Positions 20,642-29,741 of a DNA stretch of 64,000 bases are shown in pieces. The notes below the pieces were generated by a model. It saw only the letters and a list, made by a program, of their open reading frames with translations. It did not search any database and was not told the origin of the DNA. This DNA comes from Alteromonas confluentis (GTDB lineage Bacteria; Pseudomonadota; Gammaproteobacteria; Enterobacterales; Alteromonadaceae): assembly GCF_001757105.1 (NCBI RefSeq), contig NZ_MDHN01000034.1, positions 1-64,000 of the forward strand. The letters run 5' to 3'. The position numbers were made by a program, and so were the translations under genes. Every line of letters starts with the position of its first letter. Position 1 is the stretch's first letter.

Positions 20642-23206
20642 TTAGAATGTGTAATTTAACTTGGTGTAGTAGTAACCACCTTGCCAGTCAACAATAGAGC
20701 TTGCGCGGTAGATTGAACCACAGCACTCGTCACCCGTGGTATCTGGATCGGGGTATTCATCAAAGATATTCCGTGCACCAGCACTTAACGACAAGCTCTC
20801 GCTAATATGGTACGTCGCTTCCAGATCGAACTGTACTTCTGCACCGTAAGTCTGAATAAACGTGCCACCATCAGCCATGTTTTCGTATTCGCCGTAGTAG
20901 TTCATACGCGCCACCAGGAGCCAGTCTTCATAGTTATGTTTAACCGACACCACAGCGCGGGTTTCAGGCATACTGTTTTCGAAGTCGAATCTATCAGACG
21001 CGTTAAAGAAGCCTTCTGGATCAGCATCGATAGTACTGGTGTTGTAGTTCAGTGAACCCATGATGGTGGTTGCACCAATGTCCGACTCCATGTTGTATGT
21101 TGCAACAACATCTACACCTTCTGTAGTGGTATCAAACGCGTTCTGGAAGAAGAACACACCACCAATTGAAGCGGCACCCGCTACGCCAGCATTATCCAGC
21201 GCAAGGTAGCGCTCATAATCGGAAGGATCTTCTGCATCCGGGTTGTTAGACACATCTAACGTGGAAACGGAGTTCAGGCGATCTTCCAGTTCAATGTTGT
21301 AGTAATCGACTGTTAGCGTGAAGTCACCGTACTCAGCGGTTAAACCCAGCGTAAAGTTGGTCGATTTTTCAGGCGCAAGCGGGCTTGCCCCCAAGGCTTG
21401 TGCGACGTCGCTACTGGCTGGGAATAGGCCCGTTGCTACTGGCAGACCATTAGGCAGACGAGTTGAAACGTTGGTGGTACCTTGCTGACCCGGAGTTGGG
21501 GCGCGGAAACCAGTACCGTACGATGAACGTACTGCAATTTCGTCAGTGATTTGATAAATCGCGGCAACTTTATAAACCAGTTCTGAACCGAAGTCAGAAT
21601 AATCTTCATAGCGTAATGCTGCTTGGGCAAAAATCTCATCTGTGATGTCGCCAGAAACATCGGCGTACACAGCGTAAGAATCCCGGGTGTATTCACCTGA
21701 GAACTCTGGTGAGTAACCAGGGAAGCCGTTCGAACCCACACCAACAACAGTATAAACAGGGTCATTTTCGTCGGCACAATCCAGCCCTGCTACGGTAGCG
21801 CCCAGGTCTGTAGGAACATCGCCGTTACAGAATCCCCATGGATCAGGACCAGCATAAGGACCTGCGAAGTAAGAGTCGACTTCACCGCCAGAGATATCAT
21901 ACGATTCATCCAGGTAGCTTAAACCGAAAGCGAGAATGTAGTTTTCAAGATCGTAGGTAAAGTCAGCTTGTAATTGCTTTTCTTCGTTAGTCAGTGAACC
22001 CGGTTTAAAAGAAGTGGGCGACTCGTTACCCATCGACGGGTTAACTGTGTTAGATAGGGTGTAGTCGATTTCACTCGAGCCAATACGACCACTTACATCG
22101 TAAGTCCAGTTACCGGTCATGCCTTTAACACCGCCAACAAATGAGTAGTCGGTCATGTCACCAAAGAAACGAGGCGTAAAGCCGCCAGGGAAGAATTCCA
22201 GTGGGCTCCAGACTGTACCGTCTTCAAGACGAATATCTTCAATGGTGCCGTTGCCTGGATAGCGGTAGTAGAAAGAACCATCACCTTCAGTTTTGGAATA
22301 ATTACCGAACGCATATAACTCGACTTCGTCAGTAATCGTGTAGCCTGAGTTAAAGAAGAACCGTTGACCACTGTTATTAGGTTGACCCCAAGGCTGCACC
22401 TCATCTGACCCATGTATGGCATTCGCGCTAGCCAATGCATCGGCAATATATTCATCAGATTGGTCGGTTACACAAAACCACTCTTCGCAATATTGTTCAC
22501 CGCGGTAGGTCGCATCGGCATCAGTAATTTCAGCAGAAATACTCAAAAAACCATTGTCACCTAACGCAAAACCTTTGTTACCACTAATAACGAATTGATC
22601 ACCGTCGCCTTCGTAGTATTGGCCCCACTCTGCAGACAATGAACCGCCTTCGTCATTGTTCTTCAACTGAAAGTTGATAACACCGGCTATTGCATCCGAG
22701 CCGTATTGTGCTGCGGCACCGTCACGAAGTACTTCAACTGAGCCAATTGCAGCTGTTGGTATAGTTGCAAGATCTGGCCCCTGCGTACCAGAGCCGCCAA
22801 TTTCCACCAGCGCGGCACGATGGCGACGCTTTGAGTTTACCAGTACAAGTGTTTTATCCGTAGGCAGACCACGCAATGTTGCCGGACGAATAAAGGTACC
22901 ACCATCGGAAATAGGCTGACGAGAAAGTGAATAAGATGGAACGAGTGTTTTCATAACATCGTTCATATCGGAGAATGCAACGCCTTCCATATCTTCAGCG
23001 GTGAGAACGTCTACAGGAACCGGAGAACTGGTGACTGAACGCGGAGCACCACGTGCACCAACAACTGCGATTTTCTCCACGTTGGCATCAGATGCCGCGT
23101 CAGGAGTTTCTGTTTCTTGCGCATAAACCGATGGCGCCATTGCCATCGCTAACGTCATACCGGTTAATCCGGCATAAATTGACGCACTTAGTCTTTTTAT
23201 TTTCAT
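20642..23206 (-). CDS. TonB-dependent outer-membrane receptor
   Basis: 854 residues from the ATG at 23206, which gives a signal peptide ending AMAPSVYAQ. An upstream in-frame start at 23284 would add 26 residues ahead of it. A TonB-box-like segment (EKIAVVGA) follows the signal peptide. The plug domain includes LRGLPTDKTLVLVNSKRRH and VEVLRDGAAAQYGSDAIAGVINFQL, both typical. The beta-barrel ends in LNYTF with the terminal Phe needed for barrel assembly. It imports a large or scarce substrate with energy from TonB-ExbBD. No siderophore, vitamin or sugar genes adjoin it, so the ligand cannot be named. A LysR regulator is divergent and may control it. Confidence 0.95.
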   Translation of the reverse strand: MKIKRLSASIYAGLTGMTLAMAMAPSVYAQETETPDAASDANVEKIAVVGARGAPRSVTSSPVPVDVLTAEDMEGVAFSDMNDVMKTLVPSYSLSRQPISDGGTFIRPATLRGLPTDKTLVLVNSKRRHRAALVEIGGSGTQGPDLATIPTAAIGSVEVLRDGAAAQYGSDAIAGVINFQLKNNDEGGSLSAEWGQYYEGDGDQFVISGNKGFALGDNGFLSISAEITDADATYRGEQYCEEWFCVTDQSDEYIADALASANAIHGSDEVQPWGQPNNSGQRFFFNSGYTITDEVELYAFGNYSKTEGDGSFYYRYPGNGTIEDIRLEDGTVWSPLEFFPGGFTPRFFGDMTDYSFVGGVKGMTGNWTYDVSGRIGSSEIDYTLSNTVNPSMGNESPTSFKPGSLTNEEKQLQADFTYDLENYILAFGLSYLDESYDISGGEVDSYFAGPYAGPDPWGFCNGDVPTDLGATVAGLDCADENDPVYTVVGVGSNGFPGYSPEFSGEYTRDSYAVYADVSGDITDEIFAQAALRYEDYSDFGSELVYKVAAIYQITDEIAVRSSYGTGFRAPTPGQQGTTNVSTRLPNGLPVATGLFPASSDVAQALGASPLAPEKSTNFTLGLTAEYGDFTLTVDYYNIELEDRLNSVSTLDVSNNPDAEDPSDYERYLALDNAGVAGAASIGGVFFFQNAFDTTTEGVDVVATYNMESDIGATTIMGSLNYNTSTIDADPEGFFNASDRFDFENSMPETRAVVSVKHNYEDWLLVARMNYYGEYENMADGGTFIQTYGAEVQFDLEATYHISESLSLSAGARNIFDEYPDPDTTGDECCGSIYRASSIVDWQGGYYYTKLNYTF

Positions 23207-23670
23207 GTGTGTGTTCCCAGATTTTATTGCCTGATTACTTTTCTGTTTTAGGGCGCCGTTCCGGGAGTCGGTCATTGCGCCCAACCTTGGCTCACAGCAG
23301 CACCATTTGGATGCAATCAGTTGCAGACAGCGATGTGATGCTGCTTACTGCTGTGTAAAACCAGACTAAAAAATCGCGACTACTTCTAGGAAGAAAAAAG
23401 AATATTGAGGGCTATCGTAAAAATATTGAGCTAACTAAAAATCTTATATAAAACAGCGACTAATTAATGATCGCTGGTTTTGAAAAAAGTTTTCAGAGCG
23501 ACACCAATAACGAAAAGTTAACAATTTACATCTGTCTATATCCCAGTTGGTGGCATGTAAGTTGCTGAACTATAAGTAAATATGAATGGTCACTTTTTGT
23601 CTAACATGGAGTTAAACAAATAGGAGATGGCAAGGCGGTTTGTTTTTAGTCAGGTGTAAATAGGCACGTC
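23207..23670. promoter_or_regulatory. divergent TonB receptor / LysR promoter region
   Basis: 464 bases between divergent genes. The 9-mer aatattgag occurs twice as a direct repeat at 23401-23409 and 23422-23430, spaced 21 bases, two DNA turns. An imperfect inverted repeat lies at 23523-23531 (aatttacat) and 23555-23563 (atgtaagtt). Either could bind the LysR protein; no exact T-N11-A box was confirmed. Confidence 0.4.
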
Positions 23671-24645
23671 ATGAATTCTAAGCAATTACAGTATTTTCTG
23701 ACCACACTACAAAAAGGAAGTATAGCGGCTGCAGCGAGAGAACTGGATATTGCGCAGCCTGCCATTAGCCAACAACTGGCAAAGCTCGAACGCGAAATGG
23801 GCGTTTCTCTGTTACGCCGAAGTTTTAAAGGGGTATCGTTAACTGAAGCCGGGGAGTTGTTTGCCACCCATGCTCGGCGGCTGGTGGATGACATCAACGC
23901 TGCAAAAGCCGAATTACAACATCTGATTGCTGAGCAATCTGGCGTTATCAGGGTAGGTATGTTGGCGTCTATGAGCAATGTGTTGTCTATGTCGCTACTT
24001 TCTGAAGTAAAACGGTCAGCCAGTAAACTTAAATTGGATATCAGCACTGGCCCGTCGTATTCGGTAAAGAGCTGGTTGGAATCAAATCAAGTAGATATCG
24101 CGATTACTTATGAACAGGATCTTGATCCTAAGTTGATGGTCTGTGAGCCACTCATTGAGGAATACATGCATTTGGTGGTGGGTATCAATGAGCAATCCGA
24201 TACTTACCAGAAGCTTAAACATCGCGATGCGATTAAGTTTTGGGAATTAAGCCAATTTGAGCTTCTCACGCCAGGAGATCGTGATGCACTCGGTAAACTG
24301 ATTCATGAATATGAGCATATTACCGGCGTGGCGTTGTGCCACAATACAGCTTATTCCGGTCATTTAATGACCGGCTTACGCCAACTCTTACAAGGCGAAG
24401 GGGCAATGATATTACCAACATCCGCCATTTTTCACTTAGAAGAAAGCGGGTTAGTGAAAGCGCTAAAAATTGAAGAGCCTGAAATGCGTCGAACCGTAAC
24501 AATGGCAACAAATCGGAGTGCGTCATTAACCGATGCGAACTTGAAGATGCAGGAAGTCATTAGACGCGTGACAGCGATGGAGCAGAAGCTTCAGCATTGG
24601 CGAGGAGACTTAAAATGCCGTCAGCCTGCCATTGCTTGTGTCTGA
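23671..24645 (+). CDS. LysR-family transcriptional regulator
   Basis: 324 residues. The N-terminal winged helix-turn-helix is clear (MNSKQLQYFLTTLQKGS, AAARELDIAQPAISQQLAKLE, GVSLTEAGELF at about 1-65), followed by a substrate-binding domain of the LysR type. The start ATG is the natural family start. It is divergent from the TonB receptor gene, the arrangement typical of a LysR regulator and its target. Its last 25 bases overlap the convergent EEP-family gene. The effector is unknown. Confidence 0.93.
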   Translation: MNSKQLQYFLTTLQKGSIAAAARELDIAQPAISQQLAKLEREMGVSLLRRSFKGVSLTEAGELFATHARRLVDDINAAKAELQHLIAEQSGVIRVGMLASMSNVLSMSLLSEVKRSASKLKLDISTGPSYSVKSWLESNQVDIAITYEQDLDPKLMVCEPLIEEYMHLVVGINEQSDTYQKLKHRDAIKFWELSQFELLTPGDRDALGKLIHEYEHITGVALCHNTAYSGHLMTGLRQLLQGEGAMILPTSAIFHLEESGLVKALKIEEPEMRRTVTMATNRSASLTDANLKMQEVIRRVTAMEQKLQHWRGDLKCRQPAIACV

Positions 24646-25370
24646 ACGGTTTCTGGTGATACTTCCTGCTCAGGTAGTCTGATATCAATACAAACGGGCA
24701 AGTGGTCTGAGAGCAGGCGAGTTTGTTGATTCTTAAGTCGCTTCACCCTTCGGGTTTTTATATTCGGCGAAGTCCATACTCTGTCTAGAGAGAAGATAGG
24801 GAAGTTGCTAGGAAATGTAGCGCCTACTTTGTGTTGAATCAGAACCTCGTCAATCGCTTTGAATGCCTTGGTGAAAAACTGCCATTCGTTGAAATCACCG
24901 GCGAGCACCAAGGGCACTGGGCGGTCTGTAATACGTTTTTCAATATATTCGTGAAGTTTGGCGAACTGCGAGCGACGCTCCTGTTTTTTTAGTCCTTTAT
25001 GCGTATTAATAACGGTAAGCGGGCCAGACGGTGTCAGCAGCTCAACGGCCTGAACATTCCGCGGTTGAAAACCATCCATGCTTACATCCAGCGTTTCGTT
25101 ACTAATAACCGGGAAACGCGTGAGTACGGCGTTACCGTACCACCCGCTTTCAAGTTCAATGGCTGGTGAGGGAACTAACTCAAATACTTGGCTGGCACAT
25201 ATATCTCGCACATCAGTGCTGATATCCCGGTGTTCAGGACGGGTATCCATTTCCTGAAGCAATACGATATCTGCGCCAATCTCAGCCAGGTAACTTCCTA
25301 TTCTGCGATAGTCATGCTTATTATCTCTTCCCACACCGCTATGAATGTTATAGGTAACTATGCGACACAT
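24621..25370 (-). CDS. endonuclease/exonuclease/phosphatase-family hydrolase
   Basis: 249 residues of the EEP fold. Family motifs in order: YNIHSGVGRD near the N-terminus, the metal-binding Glu in LLQEMD, GNAVLTRFP, INTHKG, GDFNEW and the C-terminal SDHLPV with the catalytic His. The family cleaves phosphodiesters in nucleic acids, phosphoinositides or sphingomyelin. The start codon overlaps the end of the phospholipase D-like gene by 13 bases, so the two are translated together, which favours a lipid or membrane substrate here. There is no signal peptide, so it acts in the cytosol or at the inner membrane face. Confidence 0.9.
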   Translation of the reverse strand: MCRIVTYNIHSGVGRDNKHDYRRIGSYLAEIGADIVLLQEMDTRPEHRDISTDVRDICASQVFELVPSPAIELESGWYGNAVLTRFPVISNETLDVSMDGFQPRNVQAVELLTPSGPLTVINTHKGLKKQERRSQFAKLHEYIEKRITDRPVPLVLAGDFNEWQFFTKAFKAIDEVLIQHKVGATFPSNFPIFSLDRVWTSPNIKTRRVKRLKNQQTRLLSDHLPVCIDIRLPEQEVSPETVQTQAMAG

Positions 25371-27556
25371 TCTTCACCCTTAGTTTTATCTACTTGCTGC
25401 TGCTTACGAGCCTGATAAGACTTTGCCAGTTTTTGTGACCCCCAAATCATCAGGCCCCACAAAACGATACCGCCGACAAGGTAGCTGATGGTCTCAGGAG
25501 ACGGGTTGCGGAAAATTTGCGTGATGGAATCTCCCACCAAACCTTTAGCAATCATGGGTGGAAACATACCAAGGAAGGTACCTACCAAAAATTGCATTAG
25601 GCCGATGGACGATATCCCAGCGACTAAATTCACTAAACTAAACGGTGCAATAGGCAGCATGCGAATGGCTGCAACCCCAACGATACCGCTGGTTTTCAAC
25701 TTGGCATCTACCGCTTCAACTTTGGGACCGCCGATTTTTCGCAGGCCAGCGTTACCGGCTACTTTACCTACACCGAACATACTGGCTGAACTGAGGAGCG
25801 CACCGAGGATGCCATACAGCGGCCCCCAAATAGGACCAAATATGGCTGAAACCGCCAAGGACATAACGGTAACGGGAAAGAAGAAGAATCCGCCGACTAC
25901 GTAAACCATCAGTACGGTAGGCAGGGCAAAATACGTACCCCGACTTTCTTCTAGGAAAGCGTTGATATTGTCGGTAGACAGCCACGGAATGAAGTGGCTG
26001 GCGATGACCAAAGCCGCAGCTAACGCGGCAATCACCATCACGCCGATGCCAATCATTATCGTACGACGACGAGGGTTACGTATTGGCATGGCTTCACCGC
26101 CTAAAGTTGGTAGAGGAGGGATGAGCGGTTCTTCAGGGTCGGATAAACGAGAAAAGAAGTTTTGCCCGGTTTCCTGATCAGTGAAGATTTCATCATGTAC
26201 CTGCGTAAGCACATAACCATGAGCAAGTTGGCCTTCCATCAAGGCCCTTACCGGATTAGGTTCTTCCATAAGCGCTGCAACCTGATCAACAGTACGTCCG
26301 GTATGTTCAGCCAATAGATCGTTGCGGATACGAGCCACTTCACGGCGGTTCTCTTCATTGTTACCAAACAGCACCATATCAATTTCGGTGTCCAGTGACA
26401 TTGAACGGTTGCTGATGTTCGACGACCCAATCACTGCGTAGCTATCATCGATAGTCATCACTTTGGAGTGGATACGTTTGGTTGCGTGTTGGCCGTGTTC
26501 GTCTGTGATTGAAGAATAGGTCATCACCACACGCTCAGGGTCGACGCCTTTCTCTAAGATTTTCTTAAATTCAATACGGCCAGCCCAGAACGCCTCGCAT
26601 TCAAACTTACCCTTAGGCTCGTAAGAACTCACGATCACGACGTGTAAATCTGGCTTTTCTTTCATGCGACGGTTCAACGCCTCCGCAATTTCTTGCCGCG
26701 AAGTGAACTGGTTTTCGATATAAATGATGCGCTCGGCTTCGGAAATAAGATCCAGCAGCATGTGGCGCACTTCCTGAACAGGCTCTACCTCGTCCATAAA
26801 GGGAATGGTGCGGGCAAGCGCACAGTCAACTTTGCGGAACCATGGCTCAAAATCTTCTGGCCATGCTTCGGGAAGGGGAGCGTCGATGTCCGTTTTCGCA
26901 TCTTCACGAATAGTAATAGGCTTTTCTTCTGCAACACGTAGCCAACGCCAGCGTACTAATTCGCTAAACCGCGCAACCACAGGCCCCGCAGAGACAATTT
27001 GAACATCGTGAAGAGGCGTATAAGGGCCATCAGGTCCGTTACGTTCTTCACTTTCAATGGGATGGTCGCGGGTGTCCCAGCGATTGGTGGAAATGTCCAT
27101 GCCGCCAGAAAAAACCAATTCATCATCAATGACGATGATTTTCTGGTGCTGACTGCCTCCCATGGGGATGGTGTCATCTAATTCCGTAAGCACGTTATCG
27201 GGCGTTTTCTCGTCCCAGACTTCTTTTGCCCACATTTCTCGTTGAGCAAAAAACGCCAGCGATGAATCCCAGCGTAATAGATAAATTTTCATGTCCGGGT
27301 TTTGCTCAGCTTTCCACGCGAGCAAGTCACTCACTACCGAAGGCGCTTCTGAATTTGCTTCATCTTCGCCACGGAGTAATCGTATGCGGCTATCGATATC
27401 CCAGCCGACAATAAAGATGCTGTGTTTAGCCTTCAAAATGGCAGAGTGAAGAGCTTTGTAGTAGTTACCACAGTCAATCAGTGGGGTTGCAAAGCTCGCC
27501 TGACTGGTTGCCCAGCAGTTTTCTCCCTGCTTGAATATCGAGTTAGTTGCTGACAT
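25358..27556 (-). CDS. phospholipase D-like / VTT-domain fusion membrane protein
   Basis: 732 residues. Two HKD catalytic motifs of the phospholipase D superfamily are intact: His137, Lys139, Asp144 in HQKIIVID and His363, Lys365, Asp370 in HSKVMTID. From about residue 500 there are hydrophobic segments with a VTT/DedA-type (SNARE-associated) domain, including GGFFFFPVTVMSLAVSAIFG and LLSSASMFGVGKVAG. The predicted activity is phosphatidyl transfer or phosphodiester cleavage at the inner membrane, with the VTT part possibly handling lipid movement. The ATG has a strong GAGGAGG leader. The EEP-family hydrolase gene follows with a 13-base overlap. It could also be annotated as a cardiolipin-synthase-like protein, but the fusion differs from ClsA. 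Confidence 0.92.
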   Translation of the reverse strand: MSATNSIFKQGENCWATSQASFATPLIDCGNYYKALHSAILKAKHSIFIVGWDIDSRIRLLRGEDEANSEAPSVVSDLLAWKAEQNPDMKIYLLRWDSSLAFFAQREMWAKEVWDEKTPDNVLTELDDTIPMGGSQHQKIIVIDDELVFSGGMDISTNRWDTRDHPIESEERNGPDGPYTPLHDVQIVSAGPVVARFSELVRWRWLRVAEEKPITIREDAKTDIDAPLPEAWPEDFEPWFRKVDCALARTIPFMDEVEPVQEVRHMLLDLISEAERIIYIENQFTSRQEIAEALNRRMKEKPDLHVVIVSSYEPKGKFECEAFWAGRIEFKKILEKGVDPERVVMTYSSITDEHGQHATKRIHSKVMTIDDSYAVIGSSNISNRSMSLDTEIDMVLFGNNEENRREVARIRNDLLAEHTGRTVDQVAALMEEPNPVRALMEGQLAHGYVLTQVHDEIFTDQETGQNFFSRLSDPEEPLIPPLPTLGGEAMPIRNPRRRTIMIGIGVMVIAALAAALVIASHFIPWLSTDNINAFLEESRGTYFALPTVLMVYVVGGFFFFPVTVMSLAVSAIFGPIWGPLYGILGALLSSASMFGVGKVAGNAGLRKIGGPKVEAVDAKLKTSGIVGVAAIRMLPIAPFSLVNLVAGISSIGLMQFLVGTFLGMFPPMIAKGLVGDSITQIFRNPSPETISYLVGGIVLWGLMIWGSQKLAKSYQARKQQQVDKTKGEECVA

Positions 27557-27824
27557 TGTTCCTCCTCATGCCAACCCGGAATGAGTGTTTCAATTACAAA
27601 TGAGTGAAAGGTTGCAGAATATGTTCCAGTTTCGAAACCGCGCGAGCTAATTGTAAGTTGCTGAATTACCGTGACTAAATTCTTTTCAAAGAAGTGTGCA
27701 GTGTGAGCCAATCCTGTACACAAGGAAACTTTTCTGCAGCGTTTGTAGATTTTGCTTACTGAAATTGTATCAGTCTAATTAATGGAAGACGGGCAAAGCG
27801 TGGGAAGGTTAATTGCGGTTAAAA
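27557..27824. other. intergenic region upstream of the PLD-VTT gene
   Basis: About 270 bases without a credible gene. It should hold the promoter of the leftward PLD-VTT/EEP pair. No recognisable operator is seen. Confidence 0.35.
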
Positions 27825-27854
27825 CGAAAATAGGCCAGCGATGCTGACCTATTT
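27825..27854 (-). terminator. terminator of the beta-barrel protein gene
   Basis: A 12-bp inverted repeat with one mismatch (aaataggccagc at 27828-27839, gctgacctattt at 27843-27854). On the minus strand it runs into TTTTCGTTTT. It lies just beyond the stop codon of the gene to its right. Confidence 0.75.
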
Positions 27855-27864
27855 AATTCTACTA

Positions 27865-28455
27865 TTAGAACCGGTACTCAACACCGACACTTGCCTGATT
27901 CAGATCTGTGTCGAAATCGGTATCACTGAAATTATCCGCCAACTCTCCGGCGTCTAAATCAGCGTCATACACGGTGTATTCAGCATTTACCAGGAAGTTC
28001 TTAGTAATGTTGTAGGATAAGCCGGCGCCAATGAAGAGGCTTTCGTCATCATAGCTGCCAGAAACGCCACCGACGTTGTAGTCTGACTCCCACCACAGTT
28101 GCCCTGCTTTGGCATACACAGAGAAACGATTAGTTATTGGCAAAATACCCTTCACGGCTGTTGTGTAACCGTCTGAGTCTGCCCGCGACAGGTTGTTACC
28201 ATAATCACCGAAGTCAATGTAAGAGCCTTCGACAGCGATGTAGCGGTTAAATCGATAGCCGACTAAACCCTGCCAAACATCATTGTCATCGTCGAAATCA
28301 TCGTGGCCATCTACGTTCAGATAACCGTAGTTACCGCCAACATAAAAGCCGGCGTCGTCTTGCCAAGGCGTATCCAAAGATTGTGCCTGAGAGCCGAAAG
28401 TAGCCAGAGAAGTGAGTGCAGCGATACCCGCGATTGCTTTTAATGAAATTTTCAT
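27865..28455 (-). CDS. small OmpA-type outer-membrane beta-barrel protein
   Basis: 196 residues with a signal peptide (MKISLKAIAGIAALTSLATF, cleavage near SQAQ). The mature part alternates short beta strands with acidic turns, for example FYVGGNYGYLNVDG, LVGYRFNRYIAVEGSYIDFG and FIGAGLSYNITKNFLVNAEY. It ends VGVEYRF with the terminal Phe of outer-membrane barrels. This fits an eight-stranded OmpA-transmembrane-like barrel, with no peptidoglycan-binding domain. The Asp-rich loops may bind cations. A GAGG ribosome site precedes the ATG. The exact function is unknown. Confidence 0.88.
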   Translation of the reverse strand: MKISLKAIAGIAALTSLATFGSQAQSLDTPWQDDAGFYVGGNYGYLNVDGHDDFDDDNDVWQGLVGYRFNRYIAVEGSYIDFGDYGNNLSRADSDGYTTAVKGILPITNRFSVYAKAGQLWWESDYNVGGVSGSYDDESLFIGAGLSYNITKNFLVNAEYTVYDADLDAGELADNFSDTDFDTDLNQASVGVEYRF

Positions 28456-28808
28456 TATCTATGTCCTCAAAATGAATGTAGCAGAAGGAATGCGCTGTAG
28501 TGATCCCGGAAAAAATAAGAAGGATCAGAGAATGTCGTTAAGGCAAAAAGCGCAATCCAGTATCGCTTAAACAGCATCAAGTACTGTGCCATACATTGGT
28601 GTATGTAAAATGAACGGTTTTAACCGTAAAACAGTACTTTTTGTCTGCTTTGTGAACACTTGCGGTATTTCTAATGAAACTGCTTCAAACCAGATTGTAT
28701 CTATTACAGGGAAAGTGCTTTCGTATTTGAAACAAATCTGCCATTGCTTTATTTTTCTAATCCAGATGATGCAGAATGCCCATTTACCAAATCACGGACG
28801 ACCTGCCC
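28456..28808. other. divergent intergenic region with structured element
   Basis: 353 bases between the barrel-protein gene (leftward) and the esterase gene (rightward). No convincing coding sequence is present; short frames here lack ribosome sites. Its main content is the three-way-junction structure listed separately at 28579-28642. Confidence 0.5.
28579..28642 (+). ncRNA. candidate three-way-junction RNA element with T-tract
   Basis: Read on the plus strand, a perfect 9-bp outer stem (aagtactgt at 28579-28587, acagtactt at 28631-28639) encloses two hairpins. The first is cataca-ttgg-tgtatg at 28590-28605; the second is acggtt-tt-aaccgt at 28614-28627. Five T residues (28638-28642) follow. 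The structure could be a small RNA with its terminator, or an attenuator about 170 bases upstream of the esterase start. It matches no riboswitch class I know. The pairing is seen directly; the function is inference. Confidence 0.4.
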
Positions 28809-29741
28809 ATGAAACGACTCTACTTTTTTATATTGTTCCTTTTCCTGAATGGAGACTTCGCGTTGGCTGATAATTGGACCCGCACTGAAATCGATTTATA
28901 TCCAAATGGGATCCCCGGAGAAATAAGTCACGCGACGTCTGAATATGTTGGCAGGCAAACGGTGGGCGATCAGTCTGTAGTGGCGGTGGATAAACCTGAA
29001 TTGACAATGGTTGCACCACAGCCGGAGGCGCGTACCGGTGCGGCGGTACTGATCATGCCAGGCGGCGGTTACCAACATCTTGCTATCGACAAGGAAGGCT
29101 TTAAGGTTGCTGAGCGTTTTGCTGAAGCTGGTGTAACCGCATTTGTTTTGAAGTATCGCATGCCTCTTGCGGCCAACATGGACAATCCGTCTACCGGACC
29201 CTTGCAAGATGCACAGCAGGCTATGACGGTAATTCGCAAGAATGCGGAAAAATGGGGTCTGAATAATGAACGTATTGGCGTTATGGGATTTTCAGCCGGT
29301 GGGCATCTGGCCTCTACCGTTGCAACACATTTCAAGAAACCGGTGCAAGCGGTTCATAGCCGAAAGGGATTGCGTCCGGATTTTCAAGTTCTGATTTACC
29401 CGGTTGTTTCAATGACTGACGGCGTTACCCATGAAGGTTCAAGAACCTCTCTGCTGGGCGACAACTACGATAAAGGGATGATCCAACGCTTTTCTGCTGA
29501 GATGAATGTAACGACCAATACGCCGCCTGCTTTCATTGTTCACGCTAACGATGATAAAGCGGTGCCAGTAACCAACGCGCTTAATTATCACCGTGCATTG
29601 GTTAACAAGCGTGTTCCTGTGCAAATGTTACTCTTGCCAGACGGCGGTCATGGCTTTGGAATGCGCCATCCCATCGACTGGTTTGAAACTATGCTGTCGT
29701 GGATGAAAGCGTATGGAATGTTCGATGAAAAAACCTCTTAA
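28809..29741 (+). CDS. exported alpha/beta-hydrolase, carbohydrate-esterase-like
   Basis: 310 residues from the ATG at 28809, which gives a signal peptide (MKRLYFFILFLFLNGDFALA). A frame from 28776 would add 11 residues in front. The alpha/beta-hydrolase landmarks are an oxyanion-hole segment (IMPGGGYQHLA), the nucleophile elbow GFSAGGH with the catalytic Ser, Asp in HANDDKAVP and His in PDGGHGFG. The sequence resembles acetyl-xylan esterase/feruloyl-esterase-type proteins that remove acyl groups from glycans in the periplasm. It precedes the TonB receptor and pullulanase on the same strand with a 310-base gap, so it may belong to a polysaccharide-use locus but is not clearly in the same transcript. 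Confidence 0.85.
   Translation: MKRLYFFILFLFLNGDFALADNWTRTEIDLYPNGIPGEISHATSEYVGRQTVGDQSVVAVDKPELTMVAPQPEARTGAAVLIMPGGGYQHLAIDKEGFKVAERFAEAGVTAFVLKYRMPLAANMDNPSTGPLQDAQQAMTVIRKNAEKWGLNNERIGVMGFSAGGHLASTVATHFKKPVQAVHSRKGLRPDFQVLIYPVVSMTDGVTHEGSRTSLLGDNYDKGMIQRFSAEMNVTTNTPPAFIVHANDDKAVPVTNALNYHRALVNKRVPVQMLLLPDGGHGFGMRHPIDWFETMLSWMKAYGMFDEKTS

Noticed and set aside
28586..28870. A 94-residue plus-strand frame before the esterase gene
   Set aside because: It runs over the hairpin element and into the esterase signal sequence in another frame; no ribosome site.
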